A stretch of 47,697 nucleotides of DNA from the NCBI GenBank assembly GCA_024280015.1, contig JAJRQY010000041.1:1-47697 (forward strand). Reading direction: 5' to 3'. Shown here in pieces: positions 1 to 8,057 of the stretch. A program made the translations under genes and the position numbers. Below the pieces are notes generated by a model, which searched no databases, was not told the DNA's origin, and saw nothing but the letters and a program-made list of their open reading frames with translations. This stretch comes from Actinomycetes bacterium (GTDB taxonomy: Bacteria; Actinomycetota; Acidimicrobiia; Acidimicrobiales; SZUA-35). Position 1 is the first letter of the stretch. Every line of letters starts with the position of its first letter.

Positions 1-234
1 AGCTATGTCTCACAGCTGCATCAACAAGGCGTGCATTACAAGATGGACGAATGCCGACAGGACTATGCCCTTGGGGCTCTACACGGGGTTCGTATCGCGG
101 TGACAGCAACCACCATGGCGAACCAGACAGAGCGTGGCGATGCCCTGTTCACTCTGATGCTGAACCGCCACGGCAGTCATGCGTTAGATCTTGGTTCTCT
201 GGATGTTGTCGCCCGCTTGGACGGGCAGCCCTGA
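1..234 (+). CDS. C-terminal end of a kinase-like phosphotransferase (5' truncated)
   Basis: The frame is open from the first base of the window and ends at TGA 232-234, leaving 77 residues of a gene that starts outside. The residues include a segment YKMDECRQDYALGALHG, then TERGDALFTLMLNRH near the end. This pattern resembles the C-terminal helical part of ecdysteroid-kinase-like / aminoglycoside-phosphotransferase-superfamily proteins common in actinobacteria. The nucleotide-binding and catalytic parts (Brenner HxD loop, DFG-like motif) would lie upstream and cannot be checked. That it is the end of a real gene is fairly secure; the family call rests on remembered family pattern only. The next gene is convergent and starts its stop codon 66 bases downstream. 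Confidence 0.6.
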   Translation, partial: SYVSQLHQQGVHYKMDECRQDYALGALHGVRIAVTATTMANQTERGDALFTLMLNRHGSHALDLGSLDVVARLDGQP

Positions 235-300
235 GACTCCGTCAGGTACGCAATGGGCCTCAGGATCGATGATGAGCCGGCGGAAGGCCTGGGCCTCTAG

Positions 301-2067
301 TCACGAGAGTGCTTGATCGCAATCGACGTAGGTGCTGAAGTCGGTGCCATATTTCGCCTTGGTTCGGTACCTCACTGATGTTCCCCTTGGCGGATCCACG
401 AAGTTGTCACTGGGTTTGATTCGGCCGCGCCAGTACCAAGGGCCACTGTCGACTGAGCGTTCAATGATTAGGTGATCTGCTTCCGAAGCGCCATTCCAGG
501 TGACTCCATATCCAGAGGTCGGCTCGAATGTCGCACTGCATGAATTGACCGGAATCGCCGCGAGAGCGCTGTCATTGGTGGTGCAAGTCCTTGGGTCTGT
601 CCTCTGAATGCCTTCAATGGCAATGATCTGATAGGTGAGCTTTCCTGACCGATTTGAGTCACTGAACAACTCACTGCCTGATTGGACCTTGGCCCGCCAG
701 TAGAACGTTCCCGTGCCTACCGAACGAGACACAATATAGGCGTCTCCTAGGACCGTATCGGTCCACGTGACTCGGACGGTTTCGCCGTCTCGGACAATCG
801 AGCAGGTCGCGGGAGCGCTCGGCAAAACTCCTCCACCGGCGACGGAACGAAACGTCACAATGCCTCCCGATCCTGAGATGCCGGAAGCACTGAAGTACTC
901 GTTGCCAGCAGCGACAATTTCAGTGCCCAGGTCGATGCTGCGAAATGAACGGGAAGTCCATTTTTGGGAAAGCTGATACGTTCGGTCAACTCGATAACCC
1001 TGTCCGGTCTCGGCAAGGACAACGATCCCAACCGGTGAGACCACGCCTATTTCTCCAATGGAATTGACATCGAGCAGGAAAGTCACCCAGTTTGTGCCGA
1101 TGGCATTGGAGACATCGATTGCTAGAGGAGCCTCACCCAGAGCGTCGACATTGTGGCGATACACAATGCCAGTATCGCGGCTGGCGATATAGAGATTTCC
1201 CAGACTGTCGAAATCCATTCCAGTACCAAAATAGGTGTCGCCGACTAGTGGGGCCACCAGTCGTGTGACCCGATAACCGCTGGATGAATCCGTAAGAACG
1301 CTAACGGCACCGATTCTGCCGTCGGGATCTCGCTGATATGGAGTGGCGACTGCTATGACTCCGTTGGCGATGGCAAGGCTGGTGATACCGGGCCGAGCGA
1401 GTTCGATCGTTGAACTAAGGTAGTAGGTCCCCGCTGAGTTTGGCTTGTGAATGAGTACGGCACAGTTGTTTTGGCCCGGTTGATTGATACATCGAATCTA
1501 CGCGATGGTGCCTTCCTCATCAATCACAGGTTGCCGGCCAAAGTACAGATTCTCCTGGTCGCCCAGCTGTCCGTTTCCATCGTCGACCAAGACTTGGCGT
1601 CGGTACCCTTGCTCGTTGGGTGTGAATACAACGATGGCTCCGTGACGCCTGAGTGAAACGTCGTAGTACGGATCACCGGACACAATCACGCCCGCCTTGT
1701 TGATGTCTACTGTCCAGCCAAGCCATTGTTGAGCCTGGTCGCCCCCTGAGGTCAGCTTGGTTTCGCTGTATGAGCCGTCGGCCTCGGCCCGATAGACGTA
1801 GACGGCGCCGCCCGTTTCGTCGCCGGTAGTGCTCTGGTGTGCGCCAACCACAACCGTTCCGCCTTCCGCAACCCGAACATTTCTTCCAAATCCGACGCGT
1901 TGTGACCCAGCCGAATCCTTGATTTGCAGCGAGGCATCGGAGGCAACGAGAAGGGACTCGTCGTATGTCACGGATGCTTCACCAGGTTGGCTACTCACGA
2001 GGGTCGGCGCGAGTACTGCTAGCGCAGCGACCGCTGTTAGCGCAGCAACAACTGTTCTGATCTTCAT
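301..2067 (-). pseudogene. Secreted beta-rich protein with FN3-like repeats, split by one in-frame TAG
   Basis: ATG 2067 follows an AAGAAGCGAG ribosome site and begins a clear Sec signal peptide (MKIRTVVAALTAVAALAVL). The N-terminal 189 residues resemble an FG-GAP/propeller-like secreted protein (GGTVVVGAHQS, GGAVYVYRAE, GAIVVFTPNE). A TAG at 1498-1500 stops this frame. The same frame then stays open for another 398 codons to TGA 301-303, continuing with propeller-like text (GITSLAIANGVIAVATPY, YIASRDTGIVYRHN). It ends in two FN3-like units, roughly 540-805 and 301-540, that share the signatures FYWRAKV and WYWRGRI. No frameshift is needed: a single base change would restore one protein of about 588 residues. 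It may be a recent nonsense mutation, a sequencing or assembly error, or two products with reinitiation. An in-frame GTG at 1255-1257 could start the downstream part but has no signal peptide. Confidence 0.7.
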
Positions 2068-2328
2068 TCGGTGCTCGCTTCTTTCGGCCTCAGCAGCAGC
2101 GGTCGCACTGCCAGCGGCGAGGTGTAGTGAGTGGGCGAACGCCCCCTTGGAGCCATCATCTCGACCAGCTTGAGCCAACCCACGCTACGTCGCCCCAGCC
2201 GTGGCCAGCCATGGTTCCAACGGACGTTCTATTCAGTCGAATCACCGAGCTAAATCGCCCAGTCGAATCACTCGGCGCAATTGAGGTCCGAGTTGTCTCC
2301 GGTCTTACCATCGTGTGAGAATTGACAA

Positions 2329-2817
2329 ATGGACGCTATCGAGCTCCGACGGGCAACTCCCGGTGACGCTAACGCAGTGGCGGATTATCACCACCGATGC
2401 TTCACCAAGACGTTTTCTTCACAGCTGCTGGCTGGCGAGTTCGAAGCGCCAGATCCAGAAGGCACGAGATTGCAACTTCTCGATTGGTTCCGGCCTGAGT
2501 CTTCTTTCCAGACGTGGGTGGCGGCAACTGACGGAGACCCGATCGGTCACTTCACGGTCAGTGGTCAGCAGCTCGTTCACCTCTTCGTCGATCCGGACCA
2601 CCAGGGTGTTGGCCTTGGCCGGAACTTGCTCAGAACGGGCGAGGCGACGCTCGCCGCCAGCGGTCACACGGATTTTGAGTTGCATGCGAGAGTCGACAAC
2701 CTCGCTGCTATCGCCTTCTATGCGAATGCGGGGTGGACCGTGACCGACAGACTGATTCACACGGTGGAGCACGGCATCAGCTACGACGAATGTGTTCTCA
2801 TCAAGCGACATCCGTAG
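2329..2817 (+). CDS. GNAT-family N-acetyltransferase
   Basis: This 162-residue protein is the usual length of a single-domain GNAT enzyme, which moves an acetyl group from acetyl-CoA to an amine. The acetyl-CoA pyrophosphate loop (motif A) is visible as LFVDPDHQGVGLGRNLL around residues 85-101, with the Q/R-x-x-G-x-G signature. The C-terminal part has the N-x-x-A-I-A-F-Y-x-x-x-G-W pattern (NLAAIAFYANAGW), typical of motif B. The substrate cannot be inferred. The ATG is preceded only by a weak GTGAGAA site. It is convergent with the RelA/SpoT-domain gene, 56 bases away, and stands alone. Confidence 0.85.
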   Translation: MDAIELRRATPGDANAVADYHHRCFTKTFSSQLLAGEFEAPDPEGTRLQLLDWFRPESSFQTWVAATDGDPIGHFTVSGQQLVHLFVDPDHQGVGLGRNLLRTGEATLAASGHTDFELHARVDNLAAIAFYANAGWTVTDRLIHTVEHGISYDECVLIKRHP

Positions 2818-2873
2818 CGGCAGCCAAGGCACTAGGCATACATCTCGACTCAATCTGTGCTGCTGCGAACCGG

Positions 2874-4346
2874 CTACGGATCGAGCGCATCTGTGATCCA
2901 GTTTGTGACCTGGGCGGCAGCCTTCGATTTTGACCCTTCGATAATCCGGAGTTCGACCATCCTCTGGACGGTCTGTTCGGCGAATCGGTTGGCCAGGACC
3001 GGGGCCTTTGGTGCCAGCGTGGGGTTCGGAGCAGCCTCATTTGCCGCCAGAAGAGACTTGACGACGTAATTGAGAGTCCGCCGCGACAACGATATGCCAG
3101 CGCCGCGGGCAAGATCTCGGGCCGAGCGTGTGAGACGGTTGGATGTGTTAACCGACGTATCGGCTGGCTTCACTCGTCGCCATGATTCGGCGAGATGCTC
3201 GAACAGTACCGGCCAGTCCGATGCCGCCAATGAGGGGAACTCGGGGTCGATCCGTCGAAGCTGACGAGCCGCCCCAGGGGCGGCGTGGCGACTATTCTCA
3301 TCGAGGAGACCAACACCGTCTTCATCGCTCTCGGTGCTCCTGCCGTCATCCGTCGGGAGCAGGTAGGCCTGTCGCCCCGTGCTGATCTCACCCTCTGGAA
3401 CAGCGTGGCGAAGGAACCGCTTGAAGCTGCCGTGCCCGAACCAGTTGTCGCTGATCTCCGCCCCGAATTCTCGTTGGAGGGCCCAAGCGAGACCCGCTAG
3501 ATCGGTCGGACGATTGATGGACATCCAGCGGCTACGGAGCAATGCCGCGGCATCAGCGGCCTGACCGGCGAGGGCATCAGCGGCTTCGACCAGCGGGTCA
3601 TCGTGCCCGGCGACGACTTCCTGGTCGATGCGGTCCAACTCGGTGCGGAGATCCTCCGCTATGTCATCAAGGATCGACAACAAGCCAGCCATCCGGGTGC
3701 TCAATATGTCAACCAGCGGTGGTAGTTCGCCGTCTTTGCTGTAGGTCTCTTCGTGAGTGAGTTCACCCCAGCTGTCCTGAAGCAGGGTTCGTACTTGGAG
3801 TTCACATACGACTGGGGTCCCGTCGACCTCGATGCCCAAGTTCACATGCCATCCCCGGTAGCCCGACTCCTTTGGATAAGCAACATAATCGCGCTCCGAT
3901 GTTGGATCGAGCCAAAGACCGTCGCCGCTTGTCCGGGGCAAGGCTTCGAGCGCGGTTTGAATCATCTCAATATCTCGCAAGTTGATGCACGTCATGCGTA
4001 GTCCGACCAGATCGTCTATTGCCGCAGCGACATCGTCCAGAGTCGCTATCTGGTTTTCGTAGCGGGGTTGATGGATCTTTCGCCATGTCCGGCGAGTGGA
4101 TTTGACTCGACCAGTTGTGCTTCGGATCCGCGCCAGGTCGCGGTCGCTGAGGTGCTCTGCCAGCGAGCGGTCCAGCGCGAGCTCGGCCTCCTCAAGTGCT
4201 GGCTTCAGCAGCCGCGCCCGTATGTTGTCATACCATTCACCGAATGCGGCGTAGCCGATTTCGGTGTCGGGGTTTGGTGCTTTCACAGCTGGGTTGCGGA
4301 TTCTGTCGAGAGAGACTCGTGTGCAAAGCGTCGCACTGGGTGCCAT
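2874..4346 (-). CDS. RelA/SpoT-domain (alarmone synthetase-like) protein with LOTUS-like C-terminal half
   Basis: Read from ATG 4346 the protein has 490 residues. Residues about 36-205 match the (p)ppGpp synthetase fold: GRVKSTRRTWRKI (79-91, substrate loop), DDLVGLRMTC (111-120, metal Asp), YVAYPKESGYRGWH (154-167) and ELQVRTLLQDSWGELTHEETY (182-202). The key charged and aromatic residues look intact, so activity is plausible. No HD hydrolase, TGS or ACT domain is present. Residues about 270-330 (GLAWALQREFG, FGHGSFKRFL) and 370-490 resemble the OST-HTH/LOTUS and winged-helix region usually attached to NYN RNases; this part is inference. The start is uncertain: the frame is open to 4700, GGAGG abuts ATG 4346 too closely for a normal ribosome site, and a GTG lies 20 codons inside. 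No antitoxin-like neighbour is visible. Confidence 0.75.
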   Translation of the reverse strand: MAPSATLCTRVSLDRIRNPAVKAPNPDTEIGYAAFGEWYDNIRARLLKPALEEAELALDRSLAEHLSDRDLARIRSTTGRVKSTRRTWRKIHQPRYENQIATLDDVAAAIDDLVGLRMTCINLRDIEMIQTALEALPRTSGDGLWLDPTSERDYVAYPKESGYRGWHVNLGIEVDGTPVVCELQVRTLLQDSWGELTHEETYSKDGELPPLVDILSTRMAGLLSILDDIAEDLRTELDRIDQEVVAGHDDPLVEAADALAGQAADAAALLRSRWMSINRPTDLAGLAWALQREFGAEISDNWFGHGSFKRFLRHAVPEGEISTGRQAYLLPTDDGRSTESDEDGVGLLDENSRHAAPGAARQLRRIDPEFPSLAASDWPVLFEHLAESWRRVKPADTSVNTSNRLTRSARDLARGAGISLSRRTLNYVVKSLLAANEAAPNPTLAPKAPVLANRFAEQTVQRMVELRIIEGSKSKAAAQVTNWITDALDP

Positions 4347-4655
4347 CCTCCGTGACGAATGATTACCGTCGAATTCAAGGCACTGAGGGCTGATTTCAAG
4401 GCACTGAGGGCCGTGCGCTCTGTTGGCATCTCTCGACGCTACCGGCAATGACCGGTGTTCGACGAACAGACCGAGCACAGGTCGACTTTCCTTCTTTGAG
4501 GTGGCTTGTTGGAACGAATGAAGATGCGGATCATCCCAAGTGATGATGCTGCCGGGGCTGCCAGCTGCCCCGAGCCAAAGGGGAAAGAAGGTGTGACCCT
4601 TCGGAAATCCGCGAATCAAGTGGAATGAAACTACATCTTGTAGCAGCTTGCCCTC
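4347..4655. other. Divergent intergenic region between the RelA/SpoT-domain gene and ctaC
   Basis: This stretch of about 309 bases must hold the promoters of both flanking transcripts, but no convincing -35/-10 pair stands out. It contains a 17-bp direct repeat, TTCAAGGCACTGAGGGC, at 4374-4390 and 4395-4411 (21-bp period). The minus-strand frame upstream of 4346 stays open across the whole region and slightly into ctaC, so part of it could encode an N-terminal extension. I consider it mainly regulatory. Confidence 0.5.
4374..4411. repeat. 17-bp direct repeat, 21-bp period
   Basis: Two exact copies of TTCAAGGCACTGAGGGC lie at 4374-4390 and 4395-4411. The 21-bp spacing is two helical turns, which suits a tandem regulator-binding site. 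It is also exactly seven codons, so it could be a small duplication in a coding extension (PQCLEIS/PQCLEFD). Confidence 0.7.
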
Positions 4656-5399
4656 GTGGCTCATGCAGACTCGAATTCCAATCGGAGCAGGATTCTCCAA
4701 GTTGGTCTTGCTTGGATCGTCATTACTGCCTTGGCTGAGCTGGCCGCTCTTGCTATTTCCTGGCAGCCATTTGGCAACTCTCGCGAGGCACGAATTTCTG
4801 ATGAGGCATTCGAGCTCCTCGTCTATATGTCCGTACCGGTCATGACCTTCGTATTGATTATGGGCGGGTTCTCGGTTCTGGTGGATCGTGACAAGGGAGA
4901 TGACCTCGACGGCGCGCCTGTCCGCACGAACTCGCTCTTTATCGGAGGTTGGATGGTCATAACCACCGTCCTTGCCGTCGTCGCCATCATCACACCTGGC
5001 TTCTCTGGCTTAGACGAACTAGCAGCCGAGCCAAACCCCGACCTGATTATTGATGTCCGGGGGGAGAGGTGGAACTGGACCTATTCCTATCCCGAGAGCG
5101 GCGTTGAGACCCAAGGTGTGCTGATGATTCCCGTGGATACCCGCATCATGTTCCGCATTACTTCCACCGATGTGATCCATTCATTCTGGATTCCGGCGTT
5201 TCGAATCAAGCAGGATGCAGTACCCGGTCAGGTGACCTCGACCATGGTTACCGCCGAAGAGATCGGCAGTTTCGGTGACGCCGACGAATTGCGGGTGCAG
5301 TGCGCGGAAATGTGCGGCGTTGGTCACGCCAGAATGTCGACCGGAGTGGATGTAGTCAGCGAAGCAGAGTTTGCTGCTTGGATTGAGGCACGGAAGTGA
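4656..5399 (+). CDS. ctaC: Cytochrome c oxidase subunit II
   Basis: Subunit II of the aa3-type oxidase takes electrons from cytochrome c through its binuclear CuA centre on the outer face of the membrane. The 247-residue protein has hydrophobic segments at about 13-35, 52-76 and 93-113, followed by a cupredoxin domain. The CuA ligands are all visible: H175 (DVIHSFW), then C216, E218, C220, H224 and M227 in VQCAEMCGVGHARM. The aromatic electron-entry patch is present as RGERWNWTYSYP. There is no C-terminal cytochrome c domain, so this is not a caa3 fusion. GTG 4656 is used as start, with no strong ribosome site. It is the first gene of the oxidase operon and overlaps ctaD by 4 bases (GTGA). 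Confidence 0.96.
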   Translation: MAHADSNSNRSRILQVGLAWIVITALAELAALAISWQPFGNSREARISDEAFELLVYMSVPVMTFVLIMGGFSVLVDRDKGDDLDGAPVRTNSLFIGGWMVITTVLAVVAIITPGFSGLDELAAEPNPDLIIDVRGERWNWTYSYPESGVETQGVLMIPVDTRIMFRITSTDVIHSFWIPAFRIKQDAVPGQVTSTMVTAEEIGSFGDADELRVQCAEMCGVGHARMSTGVDVVSEAEFAAWIEARK

Positions 5400-7249
5400 G
5401 CGTCGTGAATCAAGTAGGTCCGATAGCAATTGTCCGGGGAGCGGTTGGGGGAACCATTGGATATGTCCTCGGAGCGGCGGGCATCATGGCCATTCGAGCC
5501 GCTGTTGGCGCTCGGGCTTGGGAAGTCGAGTCCGTCACTGCCGGCGCTTGGCTCGTCGCCCTGTCAGGATGGCTCCTTGGTGTCGGAGTATGGCAGTACT
5601 GGGCTCGGCCCTGGTTTGGCAAACCCCTCTCGCCCTACACAACCTCTGGTTGGCGCCGATATTTCGATTTTGACACCGACCACAAGGTCATCGGGATCCA
5701 GTACTTGGTCACCTTCTTGACCATGTTCTTCATGGCAGGCCTGTTTGCCATGGTGATGCGCTATGAGTTGATGAATACCGGTGAGGATCTTGTCAACTCA
5801 GGCCAGTACAACTCGATCATGAGTCTGCACGGCACCATGATGGTCTTCGTTGCCGTCGCCGCAACCGTCGGTGCGTTCGGGAACTATGTCGTTCCAATCA
5901 TGATTGGGGCCGACGACATGGCGTTTCCGAGGCTCAATGCTCTGTCGTACTGGTTGGTTCCTCCGGTTTTAGTGGCCCTGACCACCTCGTTCGCTTTCGG
6001 TGGCTACGACACGGGCTGGACTGGCTATGCGCCGCTCTCGGTTCAAAGTGACGTTGGAGGTTTGTTCTACAATCTCGCGTTCTTCACCCTCGGCTTGTCC
6101 TCCATCGTCGGTGCCATCAACATCATCGTGACGGTGGTAACGATGAGAGCGCAAGGGATGACCTGGGGTCGGTTGCCGATCTTCGTCTGGTCTATTTTCA
6201 CCACCGCCATCATGTCGCTCATCTTCACTCAATTCGTGGCCCTGGCGATGCTCATGGTCATTCTCGACCGCACGGCGGGAATGGTCTTCTTTGATCCAGC
6301 ATCAGGCGGGAAGCCGCTTCTGTATCAGCACATCTTCTGGTTCTATTCGCATCCTGCGGTCTACATCATGATTTTGCCAGCCTTCGGCATCACTCTTGAA
6401 TTGGTGTCGCACTTCAGCCGAAAACCTCTCTTTGCCTATAAGTGGGCTGTCGGTGCGCTGCTGGGGATCATGGGGATGAGCTCGGTTGTTTGGGCCCACC
6501 ACATGTTCACCAGCGGGATGGCCGATTCGCTGCGCAAGCCTTTCTTGGTCAGTACGGAGTTGATCTCGATCCCGACAGGCGTCATCTTCCTTTCGGCCCT
6601 CGGGACCTTGTGGCTTGGAAAGATCAAGTTCGCCGTTCCGATGCTTTTTGCGCTTGGTGTCTTGTTTAACTTCCTTATGGGCGGAATCACTGGGGTCTTC
6701 TTGGCCGACGTTCCCGTCGATATCCAGCTTCAGGACACGTACTTTGTGGTGGCTCATTTCCACTATGTAATTCTTGGCGGAGGGATATTTGGCCTATTCG
6801 GAGGGATCTACTATTGGTTCCCGAAGATGACAGGCCGAATGATGAATAGCCGGCTGGGTAAAGCTCATTTCTGGACGATGATGCTCGGATTCAATGCGAC
6901 GTTCTTGCCCATGTTCGCCCTAGGGCTCCAAGGAATGAATCGCCGAGTCGCCGACTACACGCCCGACTTGGAGTCATGGAACAAGATTGTCTCGATGGGC
7001 GGCTTCTTCCTAGGAAGTAGCTTCCTGATCTTCATCTACAACTTCATCTTTAGTTGGGTGCGCGGTCCAAAGGCTCCCGCAAATCCTTGGGGCGCTCGTA
7101 CCCTTGAGTGGCAGATTCCGTCTCCGCCACCTCACGAGAACTTTGAGGTTCCGCCAATAATCTTGGCCGACCCATATGGGTACGGAGAGGTGGATTCAGT
7201 TCACGCCGACATGGGTTCAGGCTTGCTTGTGGATCAGGAGCAACTATGA
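5396..7249 (+). CDS. ctaD: Cytochrome c oxidase subunit I, A2-type
   Basis: This is the catalytic subunit, which reduces O2 at the heme a3-CuB site and pumps protons. At 617 residues it is longer than usual because two extra hydrophobic segments (about 10-35 and 46-66) precede the canonical DHKVIGIQY start near residue 95. Ligands visible are heme a H145 (SLHGTMMVF), CuB H319 with cross-link Y323, CuB H368/H369 (WAHHMFT), and H454/H456 (VVAHFHYV). The D-channel glutamate of A1 enzymes (GHPEVY) is replaced by YSHPAVY at 317-323, the hallmark of A2-type oxidases, where a Tyr-Ser pair serves instead. The GTG start overlaps ctaC by 4 bases, and the stop overlaps the next ATG. Confidence 0.97.
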   Translation: MSVVNQVGPIAIVRGAVGGTIGYVLGAAGIMAIRAAVGARAWEVESVTAGAWLVALSGWLLGVGVWQYWARPWFGKPLSPYTTSGWRRYFDFDTDHKVIGIQYLVTFLTMFFMAGLFAMVMRYELMNTGEDLVNSGQYNSIMSLHGTMMVFVAVAATVGAFGNYVVPIMIGADDMAFPRLNALSYWLVPPVLVALTTSFAFGGYDTGWTGYAPLSVQSDVGGLFYNLAFFTLGLSSIVGAINIIVTVVTMRAQGMTWGRLPIFVWSIFTTAIMSLIFTQFVALAMLMVILDRTAGMVFFDPASGGKPLLYQHIFWFYSHPAVYIMILPAFGITLELVSHFSRKPLFAYKWAVGALLGIMGMSSVVWAHHMFTSGMADSLRKPFLVSTELISIPTGVIFLSALGTLWLGKIKFAVPMLFALGVLFNFLMGGITGVFLADVPVDIQLQDTYFVVAHFHYVILGGGIFGLFGGIYYWFPKMTGRMMNSRLGKAHFWTMMLGFNATFLPMFALGLQGMNRRVADYTPDLESWNKIVSMGGFFLGSSFLIFIYNFIFSWVRGPKAPANPWGARTLEWQIPSPPPHENFEVPPIILADPYGYGEVDSVHADMGSGLLVDQEQL

Positions 7250-7449
7250 CTCCCTTCCAGATAGCTCAGAGGTCGCCTGGCCTGACCGCGATCGGTGTCC
7301 TGGCAGCACTGACACTCATCGAGTACATCGTCAGCGTGACTGATGTAGTTGGTGCCTTTACCTTGCTCGCTGTCATCGCTGTGGCGAAAGCGGTCATCAT
7401 TCTCATCTCGTTCATGCATCTGAAGAATCTGTGGGAGAAAGAGGCCTGA
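7246..7449 (+). CDS. Cytochrome c oxidase subunit IV-like small membrane protein
   Basis: This 67-residue protein has two membrane helices (about 14-32 and 35-57) separated by a short turn. Its ending, ISFMHLKNLWEKEA, resembles the prokaryotic subunit IV (COX4_pro) family, where a helix ends in F-M-H-L/x-K. It sits exactly where such subunits occur, between ctaD and ctaE. ATG 7246 overlaps the ctaD stop (ATGA), and its own stop overlaps ctaE as TGATG, so the three genes are translationally coupled. The role is structural or in assembly; the family assignment combines pattern and position. Confidence 0.85.
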   Translation: MTPFQIAQRSPGLTAIGVLAALTLIEYIVSVTDVVGAFTLLAVIAVAKAVIILISFMHLKNLWEKEA

Positions 7450-8012
7450 TGACTTCCATCGATGTCATTCCAATGGAGCACGGCACACCGAGGGTCACAA
7501 TCAATCGCTTCGGTCTTTGGCTGTTCTTCCTGAGCGAAGCGATGATCTTCGCTGGCCTTCTCATGACGCGTTTCAGCCTGCTCGGCAAGACGGTCGATGA
7601 TGAAGTCTCACAGACAATTGGGTTGGTAATCACCATAATCCTGTTGGCATCCAGCTACAGCGCGTTCCGTGCCGAACACGCGGCCACGACTGGGGATCAA
7701 GCAGGGCTCGTTCGATATCTCTCCATTACTCTCGCGCTCGGTGTGATTTTCCTCGGCGGTGTTGCCTATGAGTGGGTAGAGGCCTTTTCCGCCTTTCCCA
7801 CTGGAACTGTTTTCGGAACGGTGTTCTTCACGATGACGGGTGTGTACGCGTTTCACGTCATTACAGGTCTGGTGCTGTTGGCTGTCCTCTTGTACAACGC
7901 GAGGGCGGGTAAGTATGCGGACAACTCGTGGCCGGTCGAAGGTGGAATTAAGTATTGGCACTTCGTTGACTTGGTGTGGGTCTTTTTCTATCCGGCTCTA
8001 TATCTGATCTAG
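7449..8012 (+). CDS. ctaE: Cytochrome c oxidase subunit III
   Basis: Subunit III stabilises the oxidase core and its proton uptake. The 187-residue protein has about five membrane helices, fewer than the seven of the mitochondrial form, as in many bacterial oxidases. Diagnostic stretches are GLWLFFLSEAMIFAGLL near the N-terminus, TGVYAFHVITGLVLL (the TGxHxxHV-like helix) and KYWHFVDLVWVFFYPALYL at the end. ATG 7449 is chosen because it overlaps the previous stop as TGATG and follows GGGAGAAAGAGG, an excellent ribosome site. A GTG at 7431 in the same frame would extend into the upstream gene. Confidence 0.96.
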   Translation: MTSIDVIPMEHGTPRVTINRFGLWLFFLSEAMIFAGLLMTRFSLLGKTVDDEVSQTIGLVITIILLASSYSAFRAEHAATTGDQAGLVRYLSITLALGVIFLGGVAYEWVEAFSAFPTGTVFGTVFFTMTGVYAFHVITGLVLLAVLLYNARAGKYADNSWPVEGGIKYWHFVDLVWVFFYPALYLI

Positions 8013-8057
8013 AAATGCTCTTAAGAGTGGTTTGGTTCTCCAAAAAGAGGTAAACAG

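Noticed and set aside
2874-4346. Toxin-antitoxin (toxSAS/CapRel) system
   Set aside because: No adjacent small antitoxin gene and no fused antitoxin-like domain that I recognise; the neighbouring GNAT gene is convergent.
4347-4700. N-terminal extension of the RelA/SpoT-domain protein up to 4700
   Set aside because: The frame is open but would overlap the start of ctaC and remove the space needed for divergent promoters; nothing in it resembles a known domain. It is kept only as a start-site uncertainty.
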